From contig DVKA01000214.1 in NCBI GenBank assembly GCA_018716365.1, forward strand, positions 1-7,241: a stretch of 7,241 nucleotides of DNA, given 5' to 3'. The position numbers were made by a program, and so were the translations under genes. Shown here piece by piece: positions 1 through 5,229 of this stretch. Under the pieces are notes generated by a model, which ran no database searches, was not told where the DNA came from, and was given only the letters and a program-made list of their open reading frames with translations. The number at the start of each line of letters is the position of its first letter. The stretch's first letter is position 1. The stretch is from Candidatus Caccocola faecipullorum (GTDB taxonomy: Bacteria; Synergistota; Synergistia; Synergistales; Synergistaceae).

Positions 1-4
1 GCTC

Positions 5-10
5 GGAGGT
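5..10 (+). promoter_or_regulatory. Shine-Dalgarno site that sets the cbiB TTG start
   Basis: GGAGGT lies six bases before the TTG at 17-19. The next in-frame ATG (29-31) is 18 bases from this site, too far for efficient initiation, so the TTG is the better start. A different frame reads to a TAA at 24-26 and could be the end of an upstream overlapping gene, but only eight codons are visible and it cannot be identified. Confidence 0.6.
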
Positions 11-16
11 GTCGCT

Positions 17-952
17 TTGCAGATAATCATGGCTTTATTGCTCGACGCGGTTTTCGGGGACCCGCGCGGTATTCCGCACCCCGTCGCGGGCATCGGGCGG
101 CTGATAAGCTTTTACGAGAAATTTTTCTACGGGCGCGGCGGTTCGAAGGCGGGCGGCGCTCTGCTCTGCGCGGCGGTGCTCGCCACGGCCGGCGCGGCGG
201 TGGCGCTCGTCCTGTCGTTCGCGGCTTTCATAGGCGAATGGGCCTACGCGGCGGTGAACATCTACCTGCTCTACGCGGCGATAGCCTTCAAGTCGCTCAA
301 GGACGAATCCGCGCCGGTCGCGCGGCTTCTTGCCGAAGGGAATCTCGAAGGGGCGCGCCGCCAGGTGGGGCGCATCGTCGGACGCGACACGGAGCGGCTC
401 TCGGAAGGCGGCGTAGTGCGCGCGGCGGTCGAGACGATAGCCGAAAGCTACGTCGACGGCATAGTATCAGTGCTCTTCTACATGGCGCTCGGCCATCTAC
501 TCGGCGGGCAGGAGGCGCTGTTCGCGTGGCTCTTCAAGGCCGCGAGCACTATGGATTCGATGATAGGCTACGACGACGAACGCTATCACGATTTCGGCTT
601 CGCGGCGGCGAAGCTCGACGACGCGCTCAACTTTATCCCCGCGCGCCTCGGCGGCGTCATAGCGGTCGCAGCGGGGGCGCTCGCCAATATGGACTACAAG
701 CGCGCGTGGCGCGTCTTCCTGCGCGACAGGCGCAACCACAAAAGCCCGAACAGCGCGCACGGAGAGAGCGTCTTCGCGGGGCTGCTCGGCATACAGCTCG
801 GCGGCGGCGCATTCTACGGCGGCGAGTGGGAGCCGCGCCCCACGCTCGGCGACGACCTGCGCGAGCCGGAGCCCAACGATATATTCCGCGCGCAGTATAT
901 ACTCAACATCTCGGTCGCCATCTGCGCCGTTCTGATATTTGCGATAAGGTAA
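17..952 (+). CDS. cbiB: Adenosylcobinamide-phosphate synthase CbiB (CobD in the Pseudomonas naming)
   Basis: This integral membrane enzyme of late cobalamin synthesis joins adenosylcobyric acid to (R)-1-aminopropan-2-ol O-phosphate, giving adenosylcobinamide phosphate. Family signatures run the whole length: LLLDAVFGDP and HPVAGIG near the N-terminus (residues 8-27), GRDTERLSEG (122-131), AVETIAESYVDG (137-148), STMDSMIGY (177-185), AAKLDDALNFIPARLGG (197-213) and HKSPNSAHGE (241-250). Hydrophobic segments at about 46-73, 76-92, 150-163, 212-224 and 296-310 fit a multi-span membrane protein. At 311 residues it is full length for the family. Translation starts at a TTG with a well-placed GGAGGT. 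The stop is 5 bases before cobD, so the two are almost certainly co-transcribed; their products act in the same step of nucleotide-loop attachment. The upstream part of the operon lies outside the window. Confidence 0.95.
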   Translation: MQIIMALLLDAVFGDPRGIPHPVAGIGRLISFYEKFFYGRGGSKAGGALLCAAVLATAGAAVALVLSFAAFIGEWAYAAVNIYLLYAAIAFKSLKDESAPVARLLAEGNLEGARRQVGRIVGRDTERLSEGGVVRAAVETIAESYVDGIVSVLFYMALGHLLGGQEALFAWLFKAASTMDSMIGYDDERYHDFGFAAAKLDDALNFIPARLGGVIAVAAGALANMDYKRAWRVFLRDRRNHKSPNSAHGESVFAGLLGIQLGGGAFYGGEWEPRPTLGDDLREPEPNDIFRAQYILNISVAICAVLIFAIR

Positions 953-957
953 AAATC

Positions 958-1980
958 ATGGAATTCCGCGCGCACGGGGCGAACCCCGAAAAACTGTACG
1001 CCGCGGCGGGCCTTCCGACGCCCGCGAAAATTTACGACTTCAGCACCAACACAAACGCCGTGCCGCAGCGCGCGGGCTTCGTCCCGGACCTTCGCGCCGC
1101 GCTCGAAGACTACCCGGACGGCGACTGTACGGAGCTGCGGGAGGCGCTTTCGCGCGAGTTCGGCGTCCCGGCGGGGAACATCATAGTTTCAGGCGGCTCC
1201 AACGAAGCCATCTACATAATCGCGTCGTACACGGCGGCGCGCGAAAATCTCATCCTCCAGCCCGTCTACGGCGAATACAAAAAAGCGCTCGACGGCTACG
1301 GCGCGCGGACGAGGAACATATTCTCGCTCGCGGAGGCAGAGGGAGCGCGCGATGCGGCGGTATGGCTCTGCAATCCCTGCAACCCGACCGGCGCGCTGAT
1401 TCCCGGCGCGGAGCTCGACGCTGCGGCTGAGCACAATCCCGAGACGCTTTTCATAATCGACGAAGCTTACCGCGACTTCGTCTGGACGGAAGAGCTTCCG
1501 CGCGCCGTCAAAATCCACCCGAACGTCGTGCGGCTGCGCTCGCTGACGAAGATCTACGACCTCTGCGGCGCGCGCGTCGGCGCGCTCATAGCGCACGAAG
1601 CCGCCGCAGAAAAAATAAAGGCGCGCCAGCCTGAGTGGAACGTCAGCGGATTAGCCCAGCAGGCGGCGCTCTGGCGCGCGGGCGACGAAACGCTGAAACG
1701 CCGCACGCGCGAATACTACGCGCGCGAAATCCCGCGGCTGACCGCAGCCCTGCGCGAAGCGGGCTTCGCCGTGCGCCCGACCTGCGCGAACTTCTTCCTA
1801 ATGGAAATCCCAGACGACGAAAAATTCATCCGCTTCCTGCTCGGACGCGGCATAGTCGTCCGCCACACAAGAAACTTCGCGGGCCTCGACGGAAAGTTCG
1901 TAAGAATAGCGGCGCGGACGAAGGAAGAGGACGATCTGCTGATAGAGGCGTGCGCGGATTATTTGGGCGCGGGCGTATAG
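958..1980 (+). CDS. cobD: L-threonine-O-3-phosphate decarboxylase CobD (PLP-dependent, HisC-like fold)
   Basis: This is a cytosolic fold-type I PLP enzyme of 340 residues. CobD decarboxylates threonine phosphate to (R)-1-aminopropan-2-ol O-phosphate, the linker that CbiB uses. The N-terminal RAHGAN (residues 4-9) followed by YDFSTNTN matches the HGGN...DFS.N.N signature that separates CobD from HisC; the third position is Ala instead of Gly. Other landmarks are SGGSNEA (phosphate-binding region), NPCNPTG (139-145), DEAY with Asp168 for the pyridine nitrogen, the SLTK Schiff-base Lys198, and a C-terminal FVRIAAR with Arg316 for the substrate carboxylate. The ATG at 958 follows the cbiB stop by 5 bases and has AAGG 8 bases upstream. 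The frame is open back to 238, but that part overlaps cbiB and is not real. HisC-like aminotransferase activity is the alternative; the cbiB neighbour strongly favours CobD. Confidence 0.88.
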   Translation: MEFRAHGANPEKLYAAAGLPTPAKIYDFSTNTNAVPQRAGFVPDLRAALEDYPDGDCTELREALSREFGVPAGNIIVSGGSNEAIYIIASYTAARENLILQPVYGEYKKALDGYGARTRNIFSLAEAEGARDAAVWLCNPCNPTGALIPGAELDAAAEHNPETLFIIDEAYRDFVWTEELPRAVKIHPNVVRLRSLTKIYDLCGARVGALIAHEAAAEKIKARQPEWNVSGLAQQAALWRAGDETLKRRTREYYAREIPRLTAALREAGFAVRPTCANFFLMEIPDDEKFIRFLLGRGIVVRHTRNFAGLDGKFVRIAARTKEEDDLLIEACADYLGAGV

Positions 1981-2017
1981 GCAGAGAACGCCCGCCTAAA
2001 AAAATCAAAATCTCCGT

Positions 2018-2023
2018 TATAAT
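2018..2023 (+). promoter_or_regulatory. Perfect TATAAT -10 hexamer facing the small ORF at 2092
   Basis: An exact TATAAT sits in an AT-rich patch 38 bases after the cobD stop. No good -35 hexamer is found 16-18 bases upstream, and the extended -10 TG is absent. A transcript would start near 2030, giving a leader of about 60 bases before the GTG at 2092. The call rests on one hexamer plus the context of a well-formed ribosome site downstream. Confidence 0.3.
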
Positions 2024-2036
2024 TACTTTCGACGGA

Positions 2037-2249
2037 CTTTCGAGGCGAGGGAACTCGAAGTAGAAGTTTCTCCCAGACGGGAGGTGAAGCCGTGTCGTCT
2101 GACGTGCGACGAACCTCTCGAAGAAGGCGCTCAAAAAAGTGGAAACACTTGAAAAAGCGAGAGGGACGTAACTTCGCGAGCCAAGTACTCCGATACGTCC
2201 CTCTGTTAAGCCTGTTGCTGAAGGTGATTGAGTTGGCCCTCAAACACCT
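2037..2249 (+). other. Hairpin-rich intergenic element, possible structured RNA
   Basis: A run of inverted repeats covers this stretch. In order: TTCGAG/CTCGAA (2039-2044 with 2054-2059); CTCCC-AGAC-GGGAG (2070-2083), which buries the Shine-Dalgarno of the small ORF; TCGTC/GACGA in 2095-2112; CCTCTCG (2114-2120) with CGAGAGG (2158-2164), enclosing AAGTG-GAAA-CACTT (2137-2150), a GNRA-type tetraloop when read on the plus strand; GAGGGACGTA/TACGTCCCTC (2161-2170 with 2194-2203); and AGGTG.TTGAG-TTGGCC-CTCAA.CACCT with one A-A mismatch (2222-2249). The 2158-2164 arm can pair either backwards or within the 2161-2203 stem, so alternative folds are possible. It does not match RNase P, tmRNA, SRP RNA or 6S RNA signatures that I can recall. 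It could be a regulatory RNA or the end of a decayed mobile element. Confidence 0.4.
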
Positions 2250-2256
2250 GAAGTAA
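2092..2256 (+). CDS. Candidate 54-residue basic/leucine-rich small protein, unknown function
   Basis: I do not recognise this protein. A GTG at 2092 follows GGGAGGTGA (2079-2087), an almost perfect Shine-Dalgarno, with GGAGG 7 bases from the start. The frame runs 54 codons to TAA at 2254. The N-terminal half is extremely basic (RRTSRRRRSKKWKHLKKREG, residues 6-25). The C-terminal half (about 32-54) is a leucine-rich amphipathic segment containing YVPLLSLLLKVIELALKHLK. Small membrane-active peptides can look like this, but the usual type I toxin order (hydrophobic first, charged tail) is reversed. The 2070-2083 hairpin would hide the ribosome site, and strong stems run through the coding part, which is unusual for a normal gene. 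A chance ORF inside a structured RNA is the main alternative. Confidence 0.35.
   Translation: MSSDVRRTSRRRRSKKWKHLKKREGRNFASQVLRYVPLLSLLLKVIELALKHLK
2152..2203 (-). terminator. Candidate intrinsic terminator on the minus strand
   Basis: Read on the minus strand, GAGGGACGTA pairs perfectly with TACGTCCCTC. The stem continues with ACTT/AAGT across a 7-base bulge around an 8-base loop. TCGC and then five Ts follow (2156-2152). It could end read-through from metX or a short antisense RNA starting near 2271. The four-base gap before the T-run weakens the call. The plus strand has no T-run, so it would not terminate cobD transcripts. Confidence 0.35.
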
Positions 2257-2277
2257 TGGATTAACCGCTTCGAGAGT

Positions 2278-2307
2278 ATTGTAACACGCCGCGCCTTCTA
2301 CCGTCAC
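2278..2307 (-). promoter_or_regulatory. Candidate minus-strand sigma70-type promoter
   Basis: On the minus strand GTGACG (2307-2302), an 18-base spacer and TACAAT (2283-2278) give 4/6 and 5/6 matches to the -35 and -10 consensus. Transcription would start near 2271, run antisense through the 3' half of the small ORF, pass the AGGTG/CACCT hairpin (2249-2222), and reach the candidate terminator at 2203-2152, predicting an RNA of roughly 120 bases. No start codon with a ribosome site follows it. Confidence 0.3.
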
Positions 2308-2331
2308 TACGGAGGCGGCCGCTCGCGCCAG

Positions 2332-2551
2332 CGAGCATTTTAAAAATATCCCTACCGCCTTCGTGTGCCGGGTGCGTTCTCCGGCAAAGGAGGCGCGGTT
2401 CGCGTCGACGAGCATTTTCAAAATATCCTTACCGCTTTCGTGTGCCGGACGTGTTCTTCGGCGAAGGAGGCGCGGTTCGTTTCGGTAAGCGTTAAAAAAT
2501 TATCCTTGTTGCTGCCCCACGCAGCACGCGCCCTCCGGCACAGAGGCGCGG
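2332..2551. repeat. 77-bp tandem repeat, two good copies plus one diverged
   Basis: Copy 1 is 2332-2408 and copy 2 is 2409-2485; they differ at 11 of 77 positions by direct comparison. Copy 3 (2486 to about 2551) keeps the register but is strongly diverged. A shorter related piece precedes them at about 2270-2331 (GAGTATTGTAA and GGAGGCGG...CGCGC). Each good copy has an AT palindrome ATTTTnAAAAT and a GGAGGCGCGGTTCG block. GCCGG/CCGGC (2367-2385) becomes GCCGG/TCGGC in copy 2, keeping pairing through a G-U wobble. The period is not a multiple of three, so this is not a repeated protein. The repeats fill the space up to the metX 3' end. Confidence 0.85.
2494..2526 (-). terminator. Weak candidate terminator after metX
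   Basis: On the minus strand TGCTGC-GTGGG-GCAGCA (2526-2510) forms a 6-bp hairpin 37 bases after the metX stop. Six Ts (2499-2494) follow, but only after a 10-base gap, so the arrangement is not a standard intrinsic terminator. No better terminator is visible directly behind metX. Confidence 0.22.
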
Positions 2552-2562
2552 CCCCGCCGTCC

Positions 2563-3633
2563 TTATTTCTGCAAAAACTCCCTCAGATAATCGTCCAGCT
2601 GGTCGAAGTCCATCAGGAAGGCGTCGTGGCCGTTGTCGCTTTCTATTTCTTCGTAGTACGCCGCCACGCCGTTTTTTGCGGCGGCGCGGACGGCTTCTTC
2701 GACCTGCCAGTTGGGGAAAAGCATATCGCTCGATATGCCGAGGCCGAGCAGTTTGTGCCCCGCGAAGCGTTTCCACGCCGCGTCGACGCCGCCGCGGCCC
2801 GCGCCTATGTCGTGCAGGTCCATCATGCGCGTGAGGTAGAGATAGCAGTTCGCGTCAAAGCGCTTGACGAGCTCCTGCCCGTGGTGGTGCAGGTAGCTTT
2901 CTATCTGGAACTGTCCGCCCCACGCGCCCGCGGCTTCGTCCGCCATTTCGCGCATATAGCGGCTTGAGAAAGTCTGTTCGCTTTTGTAGGTGATCATCGC
3001 AAGCATACGCGCCGCGGCGAGGCCGTTGACCGGCCCCGCGCCCTCGTAGTCGCCGCCCTTCCACTGCGGGTCGTCCATGATGCTCTGACGCTGGACGGCG
3101 TTGAAGGCGATCGCCTGCGGGTATAAGCGGTCGGGGGCTGCGATGAGAGCGCAGCTGTTTGCGAAATCGGGGAACGAAATCGCGGTTTCGAGGGCGATCA
3201 TGCCGCCGAGCGAGCCGCCTATGACGGCTCGCAGGCGTTTTACGCCGAGCGCCTCAAGCGCGGCCTTCTGCGCGAAGGCGGCGTCCCGCGGCGACAGTAT
3301 GGGAAATCTCATGGCCCAGCGCCGCCCGTCCGCAGGGTTGACCGAGAGCGGCGACGTGCTGCCGTAGGGGCTTCCGAGGTTGTTGAAGCAGATGACGCGG
3401 TATCTCCTCGTGTCGAGCGCCATGCCGCCGCCGACGACCGCGCCCCACCACGGCTCCGGCTCGCCCTCTTTGCGTTCGCCCGCGAGCTTCCAGCTTCCGG
3501 TCAGGGCGTGGCAGACGAGTATCGTCTCCTCCCCTTCGCCGTAATCCCCGTAGGCCTGCGTCAGCTCGTCGAAATACGCGCCCGAAGGCAGCGTCACGCG
3601 CGGCAGGACTACGGAGGAATGTTCTTCGCGCAT
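2563..3633 (-). CDS. metX: Homoserine O-acetyltransferase MetX
   Basis: This cytosolic alpha/beta-hydrolase-fold enzyme transfers acetyl from acetyl-CoA to L-homoserine, the committed step to methionine, and its product feeds MetY next door. Landmarks in the 356 residues: CHALTGS (41-47), FNNLGSPYGSTSPLSVNP (83-100), the nucleophile elbow GGSLGGM with Ser141, the YLHHHGQELVKRFDANCYLYL stretch (248-268), Asp303 in SDMLFP, and His336 in SDNGHDAF. The Ser/Asp/His spacing agrees with the MetX catalytic triad. MetX-family members can use succinyl-CoA instead, and I cannot exclude that from sequence alone; acetyl is the default. The ATG lies 9 bases after the metY stop with only a weak upstream AAGAG, so translation is probably coupled to metY. 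Length is normal for the family. Confidence 0.95.
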   Translation of the reverse strand: MREEHSSVVLPRVTLPSGAYFDELTQAYGDYGEGEETILVCHALTGSWKLAGERKEGEPEPWWGAVVGGGMALDTRRYRVICFNNLGSPYGSTSPLSVNPADGRRWAMRFPILSPRDAAFAQKAALEALGVKRLRAVIGGSLGGMIALETAISFPDFANSCALIAAPDRLYPQAIAFNAVQRQSIMDDPQWKGGDYEGAGPVNGLAAARMLAMITYKSEQTFSSRYMREMADEAAGAWGGQFQIESYLHHHGQELVKRFDANCYLYLTRMMDLHDIGAGRGGVDAAWKRFAGHKLLGLGISSDMLFPNWQVEEAVRAAAKNGVAAYYEEIESDNGHDAFLMDFDQLDDYLREFLQK

Positions 3634-3642
3634 TATTTGCTC

Positions 3643-4938
3643 TTACCGCGCCGCCGCGGCGAGCCCTCTTTCAAGGTCGGCTATTATGTCGCGCACGTCC
3701 TCGATGCCGACGCTCAGGCGCAGCATACCGTCGGAAATTCCCGCGGCGCGGCGCTGCTCCGGCGCGAGCTGCGAGTGCGTAGTGCTCGCTGGGTGCGTGA
3801 CGATCGTGCGAGACTCGCCGAGGTTCGCGGCGTGGTGAATCATCTGGAGCGCGTCCACGAAACGTCGCCCCGCCTCTACGCCGCCCTTGACCTCGACGGC
3901 CATCATGCCGCCGCAGCCGTCCTTGAGATAGACCTTCGCCATATCGTTCTGCGGGTGGCTTGCAAGGCCGGGGTAGCGCACCCATTCCACCTGCGGATGG
4001 TTTTCAAGGAACGCCGCGACTTCCATCGCGTTCTCGCTGTGGCGCTTCATGCGCAGCGCGAGCGTGCCGAGCGACATACGCAGCATATATGCGTCGAAAG
4101 GCGACGGGCAGCCGCCGAGGTCGCGCAGAATCGAGGCGCGGAGCTTCGCAGCGAAGGCCGCGCGCCCGAAACGCTCCGTAAAGGTGACGCCGTGGTATCC
4201 AGCGTCCGGCTTCGCAAGGCCGGGGAACTTATCTGGATAGGCGGCCCAGTCGAAATTGCCGCCGTCTATCACCGCGCCGCCCACGACGTTGCCGAAGCCG
4301 GAAATATACTTCGTAGTCGAATGGAAGACGATATGCGCGCCCCACTCGATCGGGCGGCAGAGCGCCGGCGACGCGAAGGTGTTGTCCACGACGAGCGGCA
4401 CGCCCTGACGGCGCGCGACGCGCGCAAGCGCCTCCAGCGGCGCGACGTTGATGACAGGATTCCCGATAGTCTCGGTAAAAATCGCGCGCGTTTCGTCGTT
4501 GACCGCCTGCTCTGCCTGACAGGGATGGTCCCCGTCTACAAGAATAACCTCCACGCCGAAGCGCGTCAGCAGGTTCTGAAGAAAAGTAAGCGTCCCGCCG
4601 TAAACCTTGCGCGAGACGACGACGTTCGTCCCCGCCTCGCAGAGCGTAGCCGCGATATGCGAAAGCGCCGCCTGCCCCGAGGCGAGCGCGACCGCCCCGA
4701 CGCCGCCTTCGAGCGAAGCCAGCGTATCTTCGAAAGCCTTCACCGTCGGATTCGCAATGCGCGAATAGGTGAAGCCCTCCTCCTCAAGATTAAAAAGCCG
4801 CTCCGCGTGAGCGCCGTCGCGGAACTGATAGGCCGCCGTCGCGTAGACCGGCAGGCCGAGCGCCCCAGTCGCGGGGTCGCAGTCCCAGCCCGCGTGCAGC
4901 GCCCTCGTCATAAAGCCGTAATCCTTACAGTCCGACAT
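3643..4938 (-). CDS. metY: O-acetylhomoserine sulfhydrylase MetY (Cys/Met metabolism PLP enzyme)
   Basis: This cytosolic PLP enzyme makes L-homocysteine from O-acetylhomoserine and sulfide, bypassing cystathionine. The 431-residue protein shows YSRIANPT (58-65), ASGQAALSH (86-94), DNTFASP with Asp185, the STTKYISG Schiff-base Lys210, TFTERFG (252-258) and NLGESRTIVTHPASTTHSQL (372-391). The insertion containing FTERFG and the length above 400 fit the MetY group better than cystathionine gamma-synthase or beta-lyase (usually about 380-400). The start is the ATG at 4938-4936, because AAGGAGG (4953-4947) lies 8 bases before it. The frame stays open 19 more codons to a TTG at 4995, but that part covers an attenuator-like hairpin and has no ribosome site. 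It is first in an operon with metX. Confidence 0.94.
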   Translation of the reverse strand: MSDCKDYGFMTRALHAGWDCDPATGALGLPVYATAAYQFRDGAHAERLFNLEEEGFTYSRIANPTVKAFEDTLASLEGGVGAVALASGQAALSHIAATLCEAGTNVVVSRKVYGGTLTFLQNLLTRFGVEVILVDGDHPCQAEQAVNDETRAIFTETIGNPVINVAPLEALARVARRQGVPLVVDNTFASPALCRPIEWGAHIVFHSTTKYISGFGNVVGGAVIDGGNFDWAAYPDKFPGLAKPDAGYHGVTFTERFGRAAFAAKLRASILRDLGGCPSPFDAYMLRMSLGTLALRMKRHSENAMEVAAFLENHPQVEWVRYPGLASHPQNDMAKVYLKDGCGGMMAVEVKGGVEAGRRFVDALQMIHHAANLGESRTIVTHPASTTHSQLAPEQRRAAGISDGMLRLSVGIEDVRDIIADLERGLAAAAR

Positions 4939-4955
4939 AAAAAACGCCTCCTTAT

Positions 4956-4983
4956 AAAAAAGCGGCCCCGTACCGAAAGCCGC
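4956..4983 (-). terminator. Attenuator-like hairpin in the metYX leader
   Basis: On the minus strand GCGGC (4983-4979), a 12-base loop and GCCGC (4966-4962) are followed at once by six Ts (4961-4956). This is an intrinsic-terminator layout located about 100 bases into the metYX transcript and only 2 bases before the metY Shine-Dalgarno. It suggests premature termination control. The stem is just 5 bp. I see no SAM riboswitch or T-box consensus in the leader, and no obvious Met-rich leader peptide. Confidence 0.45.
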
Positions 4984-5090
4984 GCCGTTATGCAAAAATA
5001 TTGAAAAAACCGGAAGCCCCGCCCGCGCCGCCCGCCGCGCAAAACGCGCCGTATCAGCGGAAAAAGCCGTTCGGAAGCCGATTTACAGCC

Positions 5091-5119
5091 ATTCTAGCGG
5101 CGGCCTCCGCCCTTGTCAA
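5091..5119 (-). promoter_or_regulatory. metYX sigma70 promoter
   Basis: Minus-strand TTGACA (5119-5114), exactly 17 bases, then TAGAAT (5096-5091): a perfect -35 and a 5/6 -10. Transcription should start near 5084, giving a leader of about 145 bases before metY. The -35 overlaps that of the divergent hom promoter. Confidence 0.8.
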
Positions 5120-5142
5120 GAAAGCCGCGCGCGCGTTAAAAT
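5113..5142 (+). promoter_or_regulatory. hom sigma70 promoter
   Basis: Plus-strand TTGTCA (5113-5118), 18 bases, then TAAAAT (5137-5142), each 5/6 to consensus. The start would be near 5149, giving a leader of about 80 bases. The -35 lies on the same CTTGTCAAG palindrome that supplies the metYX -35 on the other strand. Confidence 0.65.
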
Positions 5143-5156
5143 TTACCCAAAATCAA

Positions 5157-5195
5157 AGACGCGGGCGGCCCTCTGAGACAAAACCGCGCGCGTCT
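5157..5195 (+). other. Strong hairpin in the hom leader
   Basis: AGACGCG-G-GCGG (5157-5168) pairs with CCGC-G-CGCGTCT (5184-5195), a 12-position stem with one G-G mismatch and a 15-base loop. It begins near the predicted hom transcript start and ends 34 bases before the ATG. No T-run follows, so it is not a terminator for hom. It may stabilise the mRNA 5' end or be a regulatory leader; it matches no riboswitch consensus that I recognise. Confidence 0.5.
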
Positions 5196-5229
5196 GACAA
5201 CGCGGACAAAAAACGGAGGGACGGTAAAA

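Noticed and set aside
238..957. Long upstream extension of the cobD frame (a 580-residue reading)
   Set aside because: It overlaps cbiB in another frame, is Arg-rich as expected of a GC-rich shadow frame, and the CobD signature starts right at the ATG at 958.
1969..2003. GCGGGCG/CGCCCGC inverted repeat at the cobD 3' end as a terminator
   Set aside because: On the plus strand the stem is followed by As and not Ts; on the minus strand the T-run comes before the stem. Neither orientation is an intrinsic terminator.
2206..2421. 71-residue minus-strand ORF across the 77-bp repeats
   Set aside because: The repeat period (77) is not a multiple of three and the frame is broken in the neighbouring copy. 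A possible AAGGA precedes it, but there is no conserved pattern to support coding.
2270..2551. CRISPR array
   Set aside because: The units are contiguous tandem copies with no unique spacers and diverge along their length; no cas genes are nearby.
4939..4995. N-terminal extension of MetY from a TTG
   Set aside because: It crosses the attenuator hairpin, has no ribosome site, and the ATG at 4938 has AAGGAGG at ideal distance.
3508..5004. 498-residue plus-strand ORF opposite metY and metX
   Set aside because: Low-complexity Arg/Ala-rich shadow of two well-supported genes on the other strand.
4939..5084. SAM-I riboswitch or T-box in the metYX leader
   Set aside because: No SAM-I core motifs and no T-box sequence (UGGnACCGCG-like) could be found by eye on the minus strand.
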